From positions 1,099,501 through 1,163,500 of the forward strand of contig NZ_CP035310.1 in NCBI RefSeq assembly GCF_004114695.1: DNA of 64,000 nt. The letters are read 5' to 3'. The position numbers and the translations under genes are program-made. The notes under the pieces are model-generated. The model was not told the DNA's origin and did no database searches. It saw only the letters and a list, made by a program, of their open reading frames with translations. This document shows, one piece after another, positions 24,470 through 33,757 of the stretch. Origin of the DNA: Erythrobacter sp. HKB08 (lineage in GTDB: Bacteria; Pseudomonadota; Alphaproteobacteria; Sphingomonadales; Sphingomonadaceae). The first letter of the stretch is position 1, and every line of letters starts with the position of its first letter.

Positions 24470-25987
24470 ATGGTCCAGGAACTCTTCACCGCGCCATTCT
24501 GGTTCAGCGTCATGCTGGGCAACCAGGCCATGGACACGCTCGAATTGACGGACCGCGAACGCGAGGATGCGATCCGGTCCTGCAGCCGCGAGGGCACGCC
24601 GCTCGATGCCGCCATCATCAACGGCAAGCCGCTGCGAAGTGCGGCAGGCCTGGAGAAAGCGATCGGGCGGGCAGGTGCCCAAAGCGTCATCGTCATCGGC
24701 GGAGACTATTCTGGCGAAGACATGCGCCCGCTCGCGCCGCTCCTGAAAGGTGGCTGCATCACTTCCGCGCAGATGCCCGAAACCGACTGGCGAACCAGCG
24801 ACCTGTCGGGAACGCGTTTCCACCGTGTCGATCTTTCCGGCGCCAAGCTGGGACAGGCCTTGCTGGAGGACGCGAACTTCGTGGGAGTGCGCGTTTCGCA
24901 TGCCGATTTCAGCGAGGCCATGGCGCGTGGAGCGATTTTCGACGCGACCTACGGACAGAGTGACTTCGAAGATGTGCGGTTCGACCGCGCCATGCTGGCC
25001 GGTGCCCGCTTCAACTGCGGAATTACCGTGGATGCCTGGTGCCGCTCGAGCGAATCCGCGAGCTTCGTCGAAGCCGATCTCAGCGGTGCTGATATCAGCA
25101 GTTTCGGTGTGTGGACGCAGGAGAGATACCGCGACGCACGGCTCGACGGCACGATCATCGCGCCGCGCAGCGTCAGCGCGTTGAACCTTGCGGACTTTGC
25201 CGGCCCGGTGGTCCTGAAAGCCGAGCAAGCCGGCGGTGGAACCGATGCTGTTACGGCCCGCATCTCCGCTCGCGAACTGCGCTGGCTGGTCATCGAGACG
25301 CTCGCACAAGTTGAAACCGAGCCGTCGTTCAAATGCCGCGATGCGACCACCACGGTCGAGAAAATCATCTGCGAGGAATACATGATGGACCTGCGCAGCA
25401 GCGACCGCGACATGGCGAAGCTGTTCGCCGAAGCGCGTGCCGCAGGCAAAGCCGACCTTGCAGGCCAGCGCCGCTGGCTCGCCAAGCGCAACCGCTGCAC
25501 CGATGCCGAGTGCTTGCGAGCATCCTACGACAAGCGCATCGACCAGCTTTTCGCTGCACTGGGCGAGCGCCTGATCCTCGCACCCGACCAGAGCGTGACC
25601 TATCACGACGACGTGCTTCCGCTGCCTGCATCCATGCGGGGCGAGGAACTCTACAAGCGTATCCTCCCGGTGCTGAAAGATGCCGCCTGGGGCCATGCGA
25701 CGCTGACCGGGCGGGAGGACGGGACGATCGCGGCGGAAGGCTTCGCACTCGGGGGCAATGCACACATGTGCGGCATGGGGATCCCCGAGGCCGCACTCGA
25801 TCCGGAAACCGGCTGGTATTCCGCGACCAATTCCGATGGCAAACGCGTGCCGCTGTTCCGCATCTGGGGCGACAGGTTCATTCCGCGCTATTCGGGCAAC
25901 CTCGGAAACACGCCGCAGGAGGTGATGGATTTCATCAGCTGCGGCGCGCGTGCGGGCTTCGGCGAGATGCGCAATCTGGAGGGCTAG
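24470..25987 (+). CDS. Pentapeptide-repeat protein with LprI-like domain
   Basis: This 505-residue composite protein combines two recognisable parts. About residues 100-245 contain pentapeptide repeats (SGTRF, SGAKL, EDANF, SHADF, SGADI), which fold as a right-handed beta-helix. About 288-350 match the LprI/DUF1311 pattern with four cysteines (FKC, ICEE, RNRC, ECLRASY). The last ~150 residues have two more Cys and no known domain. I see no clear signal peptide, although LprI domains are normally exported. A GGAGGGGGC ribosome site supports the ATG at MVQELF. Function unknown. Confidence 0.75.
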   Translation: MVQELFTAPFWFSVMLGNQAMDTLELTDREREDAIRSCSREGTPLDAAIINGKPLRSAAGLEKAIGRAGAQSVIVIGGDYSGEDMRPLAPLLKGGCITSAQMPETDWRTSDLSGTRFHRVDLSGAKLGQALLEDANFVGVRVSHADFSEAMARGAIFDATYGQSDFEDVRFDRAMLAGARFNCGITVDAWCRSSESASFVEADLSGADISSFGVWTQERYRDARLDGTIIAPRSVSALNLADFAGPVVLKAEQAGGGTDAVTARISARELRWLVIETLAQVETEPSFKCRDATTTVEKIICEEYMMDLRSSDRDMAKLFAEARAAGKADLAGQRRWLAKRNRCTDAECLRASYDKRIDQLFAALGERLILAPDQSVTYHDDVLPLPASMRGEELYKRILPVLKDAAWGHATLTGREDGTIAAEGFALGGNAHMCGMGIPEAALDPETGWYSATNSDGKRVPLFRIWGDRFIPRYSGNLGNTPQEVMDFISCGARAGFGEMRNLEG

Positions 25988-26020
25988 GGAACCACGCCGC
26001 GCGTGAAGGTTTCAACCGGC

Positions 26021-26803
26021 ATGACCGACAGAATCGAGCGCTCCGGCGCACAGCGCATCGCCATCATCCTCGCCGTCGTCTGGCAGATCGGCGCGACATT
26101 CCTGCCGCAGCTCGGCCTCGGCGAGCAGATCGGAGACCGCTCGGATGCGGTGCGCACGATCATCACGCCGTCGGGCTGGGCCTTCGCGATCTGGGGACCG
26201 CTGTTCTTCGGTTCGGCGGTGTTCGCGATCTGGCAGGCCCTGCCGAAGCAGAAGGGCAATGCGCTCCTCGCCCGCATCGGCTGGTGGGCGGCCCTTGCGC
26301 TTGCCGCGCAGGGGGCATGGGCGACCTATACGCAGTTCGCCAATCTGACCGCGATTTCGGCAATCATCATCGCGACCTCGCTCGTCGGCCTGCTGGCAAT
26401 CCTGCGCATCATGGTTGGCTTCCCGCGCCACTTCACGCTGGCCGAGCGGCTGGTTGTGGGAATCGTGTTCAGCGCGCTCGCCGCATGGCTGACCGCTGCG
26501 ACGATCGTGAATATCTCCGCGACGCTGGTTTATTGCGGCGTGGCGGGCGGCTTCGACTATCCGCTCGTCGGCGCGGCGATCGTCCTCGTCGGAGGTCTCA
26601 TCGCATCGCTCGCCGTCCTGCGGAGCCGGGGCAATCCCTGGTACACGCTGGTCTTCTGCTGGGCGCTGCTCGCGATCTATTTCCGCGGCGGACAGGAAGC
26701 ACAGAGCATCGCGCTCGCCTGCATCGTGTCGGGCCTGCTGGTCATCGGCGCTATGATTGCAGGACTGCGCGAAGCGGAGAACCGCAAGCGCTGGTTCGGC
26801 TGA
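26021..26803 (+). CDS. TspO/MBR-like tryptophan-rich membrane protein
   Basis: This 260-residue protein has about eight hydrophobic segments. The TPSGWAFAIWGPLFFGSAVFAIWQ stretch spans residues about 47-70 and its core GWAFAIWG resembles the longer group of proteins annotated as TspO/MBR-related tryptophan-rich sensory proteins. Ligand and function are unknown. I prefer the ATG at MTDRIERSG; an in-frame GTG lies 6 codons upstream. It follows the pentapeptide gene by 33 bp and converges with the M14 peptidase gene. Confidence 0.6.
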   Translation: MTDRIERSGAQRIAIILAVVWQIGATFLPQLGLGEQIGDRSDAVRTIITPSGWAFAIWGPLFFGSAVFAIWQALPKQKGNALLARIGWWAALALAAQGAWATYTQFANLTAISAIIIATSLVGLLAILRIMVGFPRHFTLAERLVVGIVFSALAAWLTAATIVNISATLVYCGVAGGFDYPLVGAAIVLVGGLIASLAVLRSRGNPWYTLVFCWALLAIYFRGGQEAQSIALACIVSGLLVIGAMIAGLREAENRKRWFG

Positions 26804-26823
26804 TCCGGCGGTAGTTCTTCTCG

Positions 26824-29463
26824 CTAGCGCACCCGCGAAGGTGCGAGCAGGATGGCATTGGCGATCAGCAGGTCGAGCCCGTCGAGATAGGCGCGCGTCG
26901 CCGGGTCCTGCGTGAAGCCGATCACCATGCCGCGTCCGCGGCTCTGCGCCATCAGGTAGGGCTTGTAGGCCAGCTGGCGGCGGTTCTCGTCCCACACATA
27001 TCCGCTCGCGACGAGATCGCCCGCATCGGCGAAACGGATGACATTCGTCCCGTCTGCCTCACCGAGCGGCTGGAAAATCAGCGATCCGCTCGCCAGCACG
27101 ACCGGGCCGCGGTCGTAGCCGGAGGAGAGGAAGTGGTCTGTGTCGGACACGGTGCGCAGGAGTGCGCCGGGCAATTCGTCGGGCGATGCCTTCAGGTCCT
27201 GCACGGAGGCGCGGTATTCCGCCTCGCTGGTGATTTCCGTGCCTTCCGCCGGGCCATCCTCGCTCGACGAGCCGCCCTTGCGTTCTTCCTTGCTGGCATC
27301 TTGCAGGCCGGTTTCGCGGCGGGTCGCGAGCAGCGCGTCATCGCTGCCGCTGAAGCCCGCCGTGGCGTTGCCGATGGTGACCAGCACGCCGCCGCGTTCG
27401 ACGAAGCCTTCGATCCCTTCCATGCCCGATTTGCCGATTTCGCCTGCGACATCGCCCTGCGGCACGAGGAGCACGTCGTAGCGGTCGAGGTCTGCGCGGG
27501 AGATGCGATCGGATCGAATTGGTGCGACCGGGATGCCGAGACGCCGCTCGATCACGTAGCGCAGCGCACCCGCCGAAAGCGGCGAAACGCCGTCGCCCCA
27601 GATCATCGCCACCTTCGGCTCGGTAAGCCGCACGAAGCGGTCGCTGCCGAGGTTCGGGCCTTCATCGACCCAGCTTTCTGCAAGATCGACCGTCTGCGCG
27701 CCGATCGAGGAGGCGAGGGTGCGCAGGCTCGCCAGCTGTTCAGGCGTGTTGTCCGCGCGCGAGAAGATCACCGTGCCGCGGCCGAATTCGCGCCCGGCGG
27801 TGCGGAAGGCCTCGCTCGTCGTGCGGCCGGACAGACCGGCATCGAGCGCGGCGACGACCAGCTTGGCCTGACCGCTGTCGGTCCACGGAACTGCGACGGC
27901 ATAATCGCCCGAGCCTTCGCTCATCGGCGCGATCGGATCGCTCGCCGTGACAAGGCTGCCGCCGCCCGCGCCGCTGCATAGCTGAACGTCGAGACCCGAC
28001 ATGTAGCCGACCGACCATGCGGTCACGTCGTAAAGTTCGTGCGGCAGGTCGCGGTCGCGGCGTTCCTCCTGCTCGCGCACGAAATCGGCGGGCAGGGGCG
28101 TGTCCTTGTCGAGCAGGCTGCGGATCAGGCGGCCGTTGGGCTGCGCGCGGTCGACCGACAGATAACCCATCGGATAGCTGCGTCCGCAGGCGCTCGCCGG
28201 TCCTTCGACGCGGCGCACGGCGATGCCTTGGAAGGCGAGGCGGCGGGCGAGGGATTCGGCATTCCAGCGCTTCTCTGCGAGGTCGATAACGTAGCGCCCG
28301 CCCGGCGTCGCGGCGCGTGCCGCGCGGCGATAGGAGGCGTAGTCGCGCAGGAAGGTGTCGGCGTTCTTTGCCACCGTTTCGGCAGTGGAAAGCGTGGCGA
28401 GAAAGTGGTTGCGAACACCCTCGCGATAGGTGAGCAGCGTACCGTCGCGCCGCTCCCACACGAGCCCGCGCGCCGAGCCTTGCTCGAAAGTGCTCGCGAT
28501 CGCGCCGTTCAGCGTCGGCCAGGTGTCGCCGTAGCCGGGATAGAAGGCGTCGTAGACCTCGCGCGTGAAGTAGGGGATGCCGAGCATGTCGAACCAGCGC
28601 GCGTGATTGCGGCCGAGCAGCACCTGTTTCTGCCGCTGGTCGGGCGTGATGTTCGGGTTGAAGGGATCGGCGCTCGGCGGGAAGAAATAGGTGTCGTCCC
28701 CGCTCATTTCGTGCGCATCGACCAGCACCACCGGATGCCAGTCGCGCACGGCAGCGACCTTGCCGACCGTCTCGGGCTGGCTGAGCGTGAACCAGTCGCG
28801 GTTGAGGTCGAACAGGTAGTGGTTGAAGCGCCCGCCCGGCCACGGCTCGTCATGGCCTGCGGTGTTGCGATCGCCCATCGGCTCGAGGCCGAGCTGCTCG
28901 CGGTATTTCTGCACGAAACGCGCGCGCCCGTCGGGGTTCTGGCTCGGGTCGATGACGACGATGGAGTTGGCGAGGATCGTCCCGACCAGTTCGTCGTTGC
29001 GGCTGGCAAGCAGGTGGTAGGCGAGCGCCAGCGCGGCGTCGGAAGAGGAAATCTCGTTGCCGTGAACGCCGTAAGTCAGCCAGGTGACCGGAACGGTCGA
29101 ACCGACGAGACCTGCGACATCGACGCCCGCTTCACCCGACGCGAGCCGCGCCATGTTCGCCTTGTTCGTCTCCAGCCGCGCCATGTTCTCGGGCGAGGAG
29201 ATGACGAGGTAGTAGAGCGGGCGGCCCTCCCAGGACCGGGCATATTCGACCAGGCGGGTGCGCTCGGGCGCTGCCTCGTGAAGCGCCTCGATATAGCGCA
29301 CGACGTTGTCGGGCGCGGTAATCCGCTCGCCCGGCGCATGGCCGATCTCTTCGGAGAGCGTCGGTATCGCGGGATCGAATTCGCCTTCGAGGAAGGACTG
29401 CGCCGCTGCCGGACGCGCGATCAGGAATGCGGCAAGGACAAGCGAAACGACGATACGCAGCAT
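26824..29463 (-). CDS. Secreted M14 family zinc carboxypeptidase
   Basis: This 879-residue exported protein has a signal peptide (about 1-21) and an M14 peptidase domain (about 40-340). Zinc ligands are H134 and E137 (YGVHGNE) and H251 (VDAHEMSG). The catalytic Glu of the C-terminal part is not obvious to me. The remaining ~500 residues include a Rossmann-like segment (about 545-700, with GRGTVIFSRADN and LVPQGDV) typical of long bacterial M14 proteins. It probably degrades peptides in the periplasm or outside the cell. It is separate from ugd upstream. Confidence 0.9.
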   Translation of the reverse strand: MLRIVVSLVLAAFLIARPAAAQSFLEGEFDPAIPTLSEEIGHAPGERITAPDNVVRYIEALHEAAPERTRLVEYARSWEGRPLYYLVISSPENMARLETNKANMARLASGEAGVDVAGLVGSTVPVTWLTYGVHGNEISSSDAALALAYHLLASRNDELVGTILANSIVVIDPSQNPDGRARFVQKYREQLGLEPMGDRNTAGHDEPWPGGRFNHYLFDLNRDWFTLSQPETVGKVAAVRDWHPVVLVDAHEMSGDDTYFFPPSADPFNPNITPDQRQKQVLLGRNHARWFDMLGIPYFTREVYDAFYPGYGDTWPTLNGAIASTFEQGSARGLVWERRDGTLLTYREGVRNHFLATLSTAETVAKNADTFLRDYASYRRAARAATPGGRYVIDLAEKRWNAESLARRLAFQGIAVRRVEGPASACGRSYPMGYLSVDRAQPNGRLIRSLLDKDTPLPADFVREQEERRDRDLPHELYDVTAWSVGYMSGLDVQLCSGAGGGSLVTASDPIAPMSEGSGDYAVAVPWTDSGQAKLVVAALDAGLSGRTTSEAFRTAGREFGRGTVIFSRADNTPEQLASLRTLASSIGAQTVDLAESWVDEGPNLGSDRFVRLTEPKVAMIWGDGVSPLSAGALRYVIERRLGIPVAPIRSDRISRADLDRYDVLLVPQGDVAGEIGKSGMEGIEGFVERGGVLVTIGNATAGFSGSDDALLATRRETGLQDASKEERKGGSSSEDGPAEGTEITSEAEYRASVQDLKASPDELPGALLRTVSDTDHFLSSGYDRGPVVLASGSLIFQPLGEADGTNVIRFADAGDLVASGYVWDENRRQLAYKPYLMAQSRGRGMVIGFTQDPATRAYLDGLDLLIANAILLAPSRVR

Positions 29464-29545
29464 GCAGGTGGCCCCTCGGGAAATGCGCGCAGAATCGCGC
29501 GCCGTCCCGAAAGCCTAGCTGCGGCGTCGAGCCGCGTCGAGACGG

Positions 29546-30856
29546 TCAGCTACGGCCGATGCTGGCGTAGGTGAAGCCGAGCGCGCGCACGTCTTCCGGA
29601 TTGTAGATGTTGCGCAGGTCGACCAGCACGGGAGCCTTCGCCAGCTCCTTGACGCGGGCCAGGTCGAGCGCGCGGAAGGCATCCCATTCGGTGACGATCA
29701 CGATCACGTCCGCACCCTCGATCGCCTCGTAGGGGTTCTCGCACATCGTGACCTGCGGCATCAGCGGGCGGGCCTGCTCCATGCCTTCGGGGTCATAGGC
29801 CGCGACCTTCGCACCCGCATCGGCCAGCGTCTGGGCGATGGCGATGGACGGGCTGTCGCGCATGTCGTCGGTATTGGGCTTGAAGGTCAGGCCGAGCAGC
29901 GCGACCTTCTTGCCGCGCGCCGCATCCTGCCCGCCGAGCGCTTCGATGACCTTGCGGCCCATCGCGCGCTTGCGACTGTCGTTCACCTTGACCACCGCTT
30001 CGACGATGCGGGTCGGGCTGTCGTAGTCTTCCGCCGTCTTGAGGAGGGCGAGCGTGTCCTTCGGGAAGCACGAGCCGCCATAGCCGGGGCCGGCGTGGAG
30101 GAACTTTGAGCCGATACGGTTGTCCATTCCGATGCCGCGCGCGACATCCTGCACGTTCGCGCCGACCTTCTCGCACAGGTCCGCCATCTCGTTGATGAAG
30201 GTGATCTTCGTCGCGAGGAAAGCGTTGGCGGCGTATTTGATCAGCTCGCTGGTGCGGCGGCTGGTGAAAAGGATCGGCGATTCGTTGAGGAACAGCGGGC
30301 GATAGACTTCGCGCATGACCTCGCGGCCGAACTCGTCCTCTGCCCCGATGACGATGCGATCGGGGCGCTTGAAATCGCCGATTGCCGCGCCTTCGCGCAG
30401 GAATTCGGGGTTGGAAACGACCGAGAATTTGTGGCTCGTGCCGCTGTCGGCGATGATCCGCTCGACTTCGTCGCCGGTGCCGACCGGGACGGTCGACTTG
30501 GTGACGACCACCGCATCGTTGGACAGGTTTTCCGCGACTTCGCGCGCGACCGCGTGGACGAAAGACAGGTCGGCATGGCCGTCGCCGCGGCGGCTCGGCG
30601 TGCCGACCGCGATGAAGATGGCGCTCGCGCCCTTGATGCCCTCGGCAAGGTCGGTGGTGAAGGACAGGCGGCCTGCCTTCACATTGCTTTCGACCAGCGC
30701 ATCGAGGCCCGGCTCGTAAATCGGCATGATGCCTTCATGCAGGGCATCGATCTTCGACTGGTCCTTGTCGATGCAGACCACGTCATGGCCGAAGTCGGCG
30801 AAACACGCCCCGGAGACGAGCCCGACATAGCCCGAGCCGACCATTGCAATCTTCAT
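29546..30856 (-). CDS. ugd: UDP-glucose 6-dehydrogenase
   Basis: This 436-residue enzyme oxidises UDP-glucose to UDP-glucuronate with two NAD+. The N-terminal NAD domain begins MKIAMVGSGYVG. The central UDP-binding domain carries the catalytic C263 in GPGYGGSCFPKD, and a C-terminal UDP-sugar domain follows. UDP-glucuronate feeds exopolysaccharide and glycosphingolipid synthesis, the latter typical of sphingomonads. Its ATG overlaps the stop of the upstream phosphatase gene (TGATG), implying coupling. Confidence 0.97.
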   Translation of the reverse strand: MKIAMVGSGYVGLVSGACFADFGHDVVCIDKDQSKIDALHEGIMPIYEPGLDALVESNVKAGRLSFTTDLAEGIKGASAIFIAVGTPSRRGDGHADLSFVHAVAREVAENLSNDAVVVTKSTVPVGTGDEVERIIADSGTSHKFSVVSNPEFLREGAAIGDFKRPDRIVIGAEDEFGREVMREVYRPLFLNESPILFTSRRTSELIKYAANAFLATKITFINEMADLCEKVGANVQDVARGIGMDNRIGSKFLHAGPGYGGSCFPKDTLALLKTAEDYDSPTRIVEAVVKVNDSRKRAMGRKVIEALGGQDAARGKKVALLGLTFKPNTDDMRDSPSIAIAQTLADAGAKVAAYDPEGMEQARPLMPQVTMCENPYEAIEGADVIVIVTEWDAFRALDLARVKELAKAPVLVDLRNIYNPEDVRALGFTYASIGRS

Positions 30857-31659
30857 CAGTCGCTTTCCCTGTGCTTGATGGCCAGTTTGCCATTCTTCTT
30901 CTCGACCGCCTGGATGTAACGACGCTCGTCACCTTCAAGCACCAGCGCGGTCAGCTTGCCGAAGCGATAGGCGCCGGTGTCGATGCCGATCCGGTTCTTG
31001 CGTTCGTCGATCTCTTCGAAAATCGTGTGGCCGTGCACCACGATATGCGAATGCGGCGCGCGGTGATTGAGGAAGGGCTCGCGGATCCAGCGCATGTCCT
31101 TCGTTTTCTGTTCGTCCAGTTCGCGCTTGGGATCGATGCCCGCATGCACGAACAGGTAGTCGCCGAGTTCGATCATATCCTCGAACTTGGAGATGAACTT
31201 GATGTCCTTTTCAGGCACGCGCTCGCGCATCATCGCCTGCAGCTCCTTGGCGCTGGCGGCGTTAAACTCCTTGCGGCCGATGCCGTAGCTCAGCAGCGTC
31301 TCGCGCCCGCCGTGGCGGATGAAATGCCGCAGGACGGAAAGCTTGTCGAAGCTGTCGAGGAACATTTCCTCGTGGTTCCCGGCGAGGAAACGCAGCTTGC
31401 GCTTCTTCCTCCACTTGCGCGCCCGCTTGATGACGCCTGCGCTGTCCGGACCGCGATCGATCAGGTCGCCGAGGAGGATGACGGTCGTATCGGCTTCGCC
31501 CGCCTTTTCGTCATCCTGTTCGATCGCCTCGATCAGCCGCTCGAACAGGTCGAGCCGCCCGTGGATGTCTCCGATCACGTACACGCGCTCGCCGTCCGGC
31601 ACGCGGGGCCGCTTCTTCGAGCCCTTGCGGGCGAACATCTGGCGTAGGGGTTCGAACAT
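30856..31659 (-). CDS. Metallophosphoesterase (PPP-type serine/threonine phosphatase)
   Basis: This 267-residue cytoplasmic protein has all PPP-family metal motifs: GDIHG (about residue 32), GDLIDRG (about 65) and GNHEE (about 97), then late His residues in VHAGID and VHGHT. Bacterial relatives dephosphorylate proteins or diadenosine tetraphosphate. It is coupled to ugd by a 1-bp stop/start overlap, so it may tune polysaccharide precursor supply; that link is inference. The N terminus is basic (FARKGSKKRPR). Confidence 0.88.
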   Translation of the reverse strand: MFEPLRQMFARKGSKKRPRVPDGERVYVIGDIHGRLDLFERLIEAIEQDDEKAGEADTTVILLGDLIDRGPDSAGVIKRARKWRKKRKLRFLAGNHEEMFLDSFDKLSVLRHFIRHGGRETLLSYGIGRKEFNAASAKELQAMMRERVPEKDIKFISKFEDMIELGDYLFVHAGIDPKRELDEQKTKDMRWIREPFLNHRAPHSHIVVHGHTIFEEIDERKNRIGIDTGAYRFGKLTALVLEGDERRYIQAVEKKNGKLAIKHRESD

Positions 31660-31751
31660 ACTAGCTGGCGTCTGGTTCTTCGTGGCAGCGCATAGGGTAG
31701 CGAGGGTGCGAGGGCAATTGTCGCTTCAGGAACGGGTCATCGGTCAAATGG

Positions 31752-31774
31752 TGCCAAAAATCCACACTTTGGCA
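31752..31774. promoter_or_regulatory. Inverted repeat TGCCAAA-N9-TTTGGCA upstream of the porin gene
   Basis: A perfect 7-bp inverted repeat with a 9-nt spacer lies in the 264-bp divergent gap between the phosphatase gene and the TorF-like porin. It is 150 bp before the porin ATG. It has no T-run and could be an operator for either gene. Nothing else recognisable was found in this gap. Confidence 0.35.
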
Positions 31775-31923
31775 TCCTTTATCCCTCGATAGGCAAATTA
31801 CCTTGTGCGTTGCAGCATGTTTGGGCAATTTCGTGACATATCCGCTCGAGACCGCACACGAAAAGATGTGGCCGGCGGGTTGCAGGTGGGACGAAGCACA
31901 ACCACAAACGAAGGAAGTTTGGT

Positions 31924-32826
31924 ATGCTCACGTCCGTCCGCGGCCTCAAGGCCGCAACATTTCTTGCCGGTGGCGCGCTGTTCGCAACCCCGGCTCTCGC
32001 CAACGAAACCGTCGCTGAGGTCGATTCGGCCGATGACGCTGCTGTCGAAGCCGCAATCGCGATCGTTGCCGAAACCGAAGCCGAAATCGCTGCGCCGGTG
32101 ATCCTGCCGATCGAAGGCGAAGTCATCGTGACCCGCGCCAGCGAACCGGCGGTCGAGAGCGAAAGCAAGCTCGGCGGCGAAAGCGGTTTCGAACTGTCGG
32201 GCAATGTCGCCCTCGTCACCGACTATCGCTTCCGCGGCGTTTCGTTCTCCGACGGCGACATCGCGCTGCAGGGCGGCATCGACCTCGGCCACGAGAGCGG
32301 TTTCTACATCGGCACCTGGGCCTCGACCATTTCGGGCGGAACCGACTTCGGCGAGCTCGAGCTCGACATCTACGGCGGCTGGAGCGGGGATATCTCCGAC
32401 GGCGTCACCTTCGACATCGGCCTGCTCTACTACATCTATCCGACCGGCGATGCGCCGGGCGTCGATACCGACTATTTCGAGCCTTACGCCTCGATCTCGA
32501 CCACGCTCGGCCCTGCAAGCGCCACGCTCGGCGTAGCCTATGCCTGGGACCAGGCGTCGCTCGGAGACGACGACAACCTCTATATCTACACCGATTTCGA
32601 AGTCGGCATTCCGGAAACGCCGGTCACGCTCTCGGCCCACCTCGGCTACACCGACGGTGTCTTCGCGACCGACTTCAGCGGCAACAGCTTCGATTGGGGT
32701 CTCGGCGCATCCTACGCGGTGACCGACAGCCTTTCGCTCGGCGTGAATTACGTCGACACGGAAGGCCCCTCGATCGAGGACTTCACCGACACCGGTTTCT
32801 ATTTCACGCTCGCCTACAGCATGTGA
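31924..32826 (+). CDS. TorF-family putative porin
   Basis: This 300-residue outer-membrane protein has a signal peptide (about 1-26, ALA cleavage). An acidic, Ala/Glu-rich linker (about 27-80) precedes a beta-barrel domain (about 85-300). The TorF signature SGNVALVTDYRFRGVSFSD opens the barrel, which ends in alternating aromatic strands (FYFTLAYSM). The substrate is unknown. The linker is unusually long and repetitive (EAEIAA). A GAAGGAAG ribosome site precedes the ATG and a strong terminator follows. Confidence 0.88.
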   Translation: MLTSVRGLKAATFLAGGALFATPALANETVAEVDSADDAAVEAAIAIVAETEAEIAAPVILPIEGEVIVTRASEPAVESESKLGGESGFELSGNVALVTDYRFRGVSFSDGDIALQGGIDLGHESGFYIGTWASTISGGTDFGELELDIYGGWSGDISDGVTFDIGLLYYIYPTGDAPGVDTDYFEPYASISTTLGPASATLGVAYAWDQASLGDDDNLYIYTDFEVGIPETPVTLSAHLGYTDGVFATDFSGNSFDWGLGASYAVTDSLSLGVNYVDTEGPSIEDFTDTGFYFTLAYSM

Positions 32827-32850
32827 CAGCAGGCGGGGGGAACGCAGGAG

Positions 32851-32884
32851 GGGGCTCGCTGCCAGCGCAGCGGGCCCCTTTTTC
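32851..32884 (+). terminator. Rho-independent terminator of the TorF porin gene
   Basis: GGGGCTCGCTG pairs with CAGCGGGCCCC (11 bp with one G-T wobble) around a 6-nt loop, followed by TTTTTC. It lies 24 bp after the stop. Confidence 0.85.
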
Positions 32885-32891
32885 ATGCCGC

Positions 32892-33644
32892 TCAGTCGAG
32901 CGAGAAATCGACCGTCGTGACCACGCGGACCTTCTTGTAGGGCGTATCGCTCACGCCCCAGCCGCCATCGTCGCCATCGCGCGCGGAGATGGAGAAATAG
33001 CCCTGCGTCGCCTTGCGGATACTGCCGACGCCGGCGCCGCTGTCCTTGGCGAACTGTTCGGCTGCGGCGCGCGCATCCTTGGTCGCCTCGGCCACCATTT
33101 CCGGCTTGATCTCGTCGAGCTTGGTGAAGGTGTAGGACATGCCCGATCCATCCTCGAGCACGACGCCGTTGCGGACCAGTTCGACCTGCCGCTTCACCGC
33201 TGCTTGCGCGCGCTCGATGTCGCGCGTGCGCAGGGTGAGGCGCTGGCGGACGGTGTAACGCGGCACGCCGCGATCGGAATAGAACGAAACGTTCACGCCG
33301 GTAGGCTGCAGCGTATCCTCGGGAAATCCGATGGACTCAAAGAACCGCTCGATCGCCGCGCTGTCGCGGTCGACGCTCGCTTGTGCGCTCTGCAAATCGG
33401 GCGCGGTGCCCGAATAGGAAATCGTCCAGGTGGCGAGATCGGCGGTCACCTCGCGCTCGGCAAGGCCGCGCACGGTGACCGAACGGTCGGCTTCCTTCGC
33501 GCGGACCAGCCCGTCGCCGAGCAGGAATCCGCCGACGATCAGGCCGATCGCGACGATCGACGAGCTCGCCAGCCAGCGTTTCGAGATGCCCTCGCGCCAG
33601 AAAGAGGTGGCGGTTGCTTCGGTGTCGGGGGTAGGGTCGGCCAT
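32892..33644 (-). CDS. SIMPL (DUF541) domain periplasmic protein
   Basis: This 250-residue protein has one N-terminal membrane anchor (about 24-46) and a SIMPL/DUF541 domain (about 52-250). Family features are VTVRGLAEREV at the start, TGVNVSFYSD and a long helical DARAAAEQFAKDSG block. The family includes oxidative-stress proteins such as E. coli YggE and BP26. I chose the second ATG (MADPTPD) because GAGAGG lies 6 nt before it, whereas the first ATG has no room for a ribosome site. The domain faces the periplasm. Confidence 0.88.
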   Translation of the reverse strand: MADPTPDTEATATSFWREGISKRWLASSSIVAIGLIVGGFLLGDGLVRAKEADRSVTVRGLAEREVTADLATWTISYSGTAPDLQSAQASVDRDSAAIERFFESIGFPEDTLQPTGVNVSFYSDRGVPRYTVRQRLTLRTRDIERAQAAVKRQVELVRNGVVLEDGSGMSYTFTKLDEIKPEMVAEATKDARAAAEQFAKDSGAGVGSIRKATQGYFSISARDGDDGGWGVSDTPYKKVRVVTTVDFSLD

Positions 33645-33757
33645 GATCATCCTCTCGTTTGCGGTGGTTCGAGTTTCGCGGCGCGACCCGGGGCTCTTTC
33701 TGCGACGAGTGCGATGAACTGTGCTTGAATAGCGATGAATGGAGTTTGTCAGCCGTG

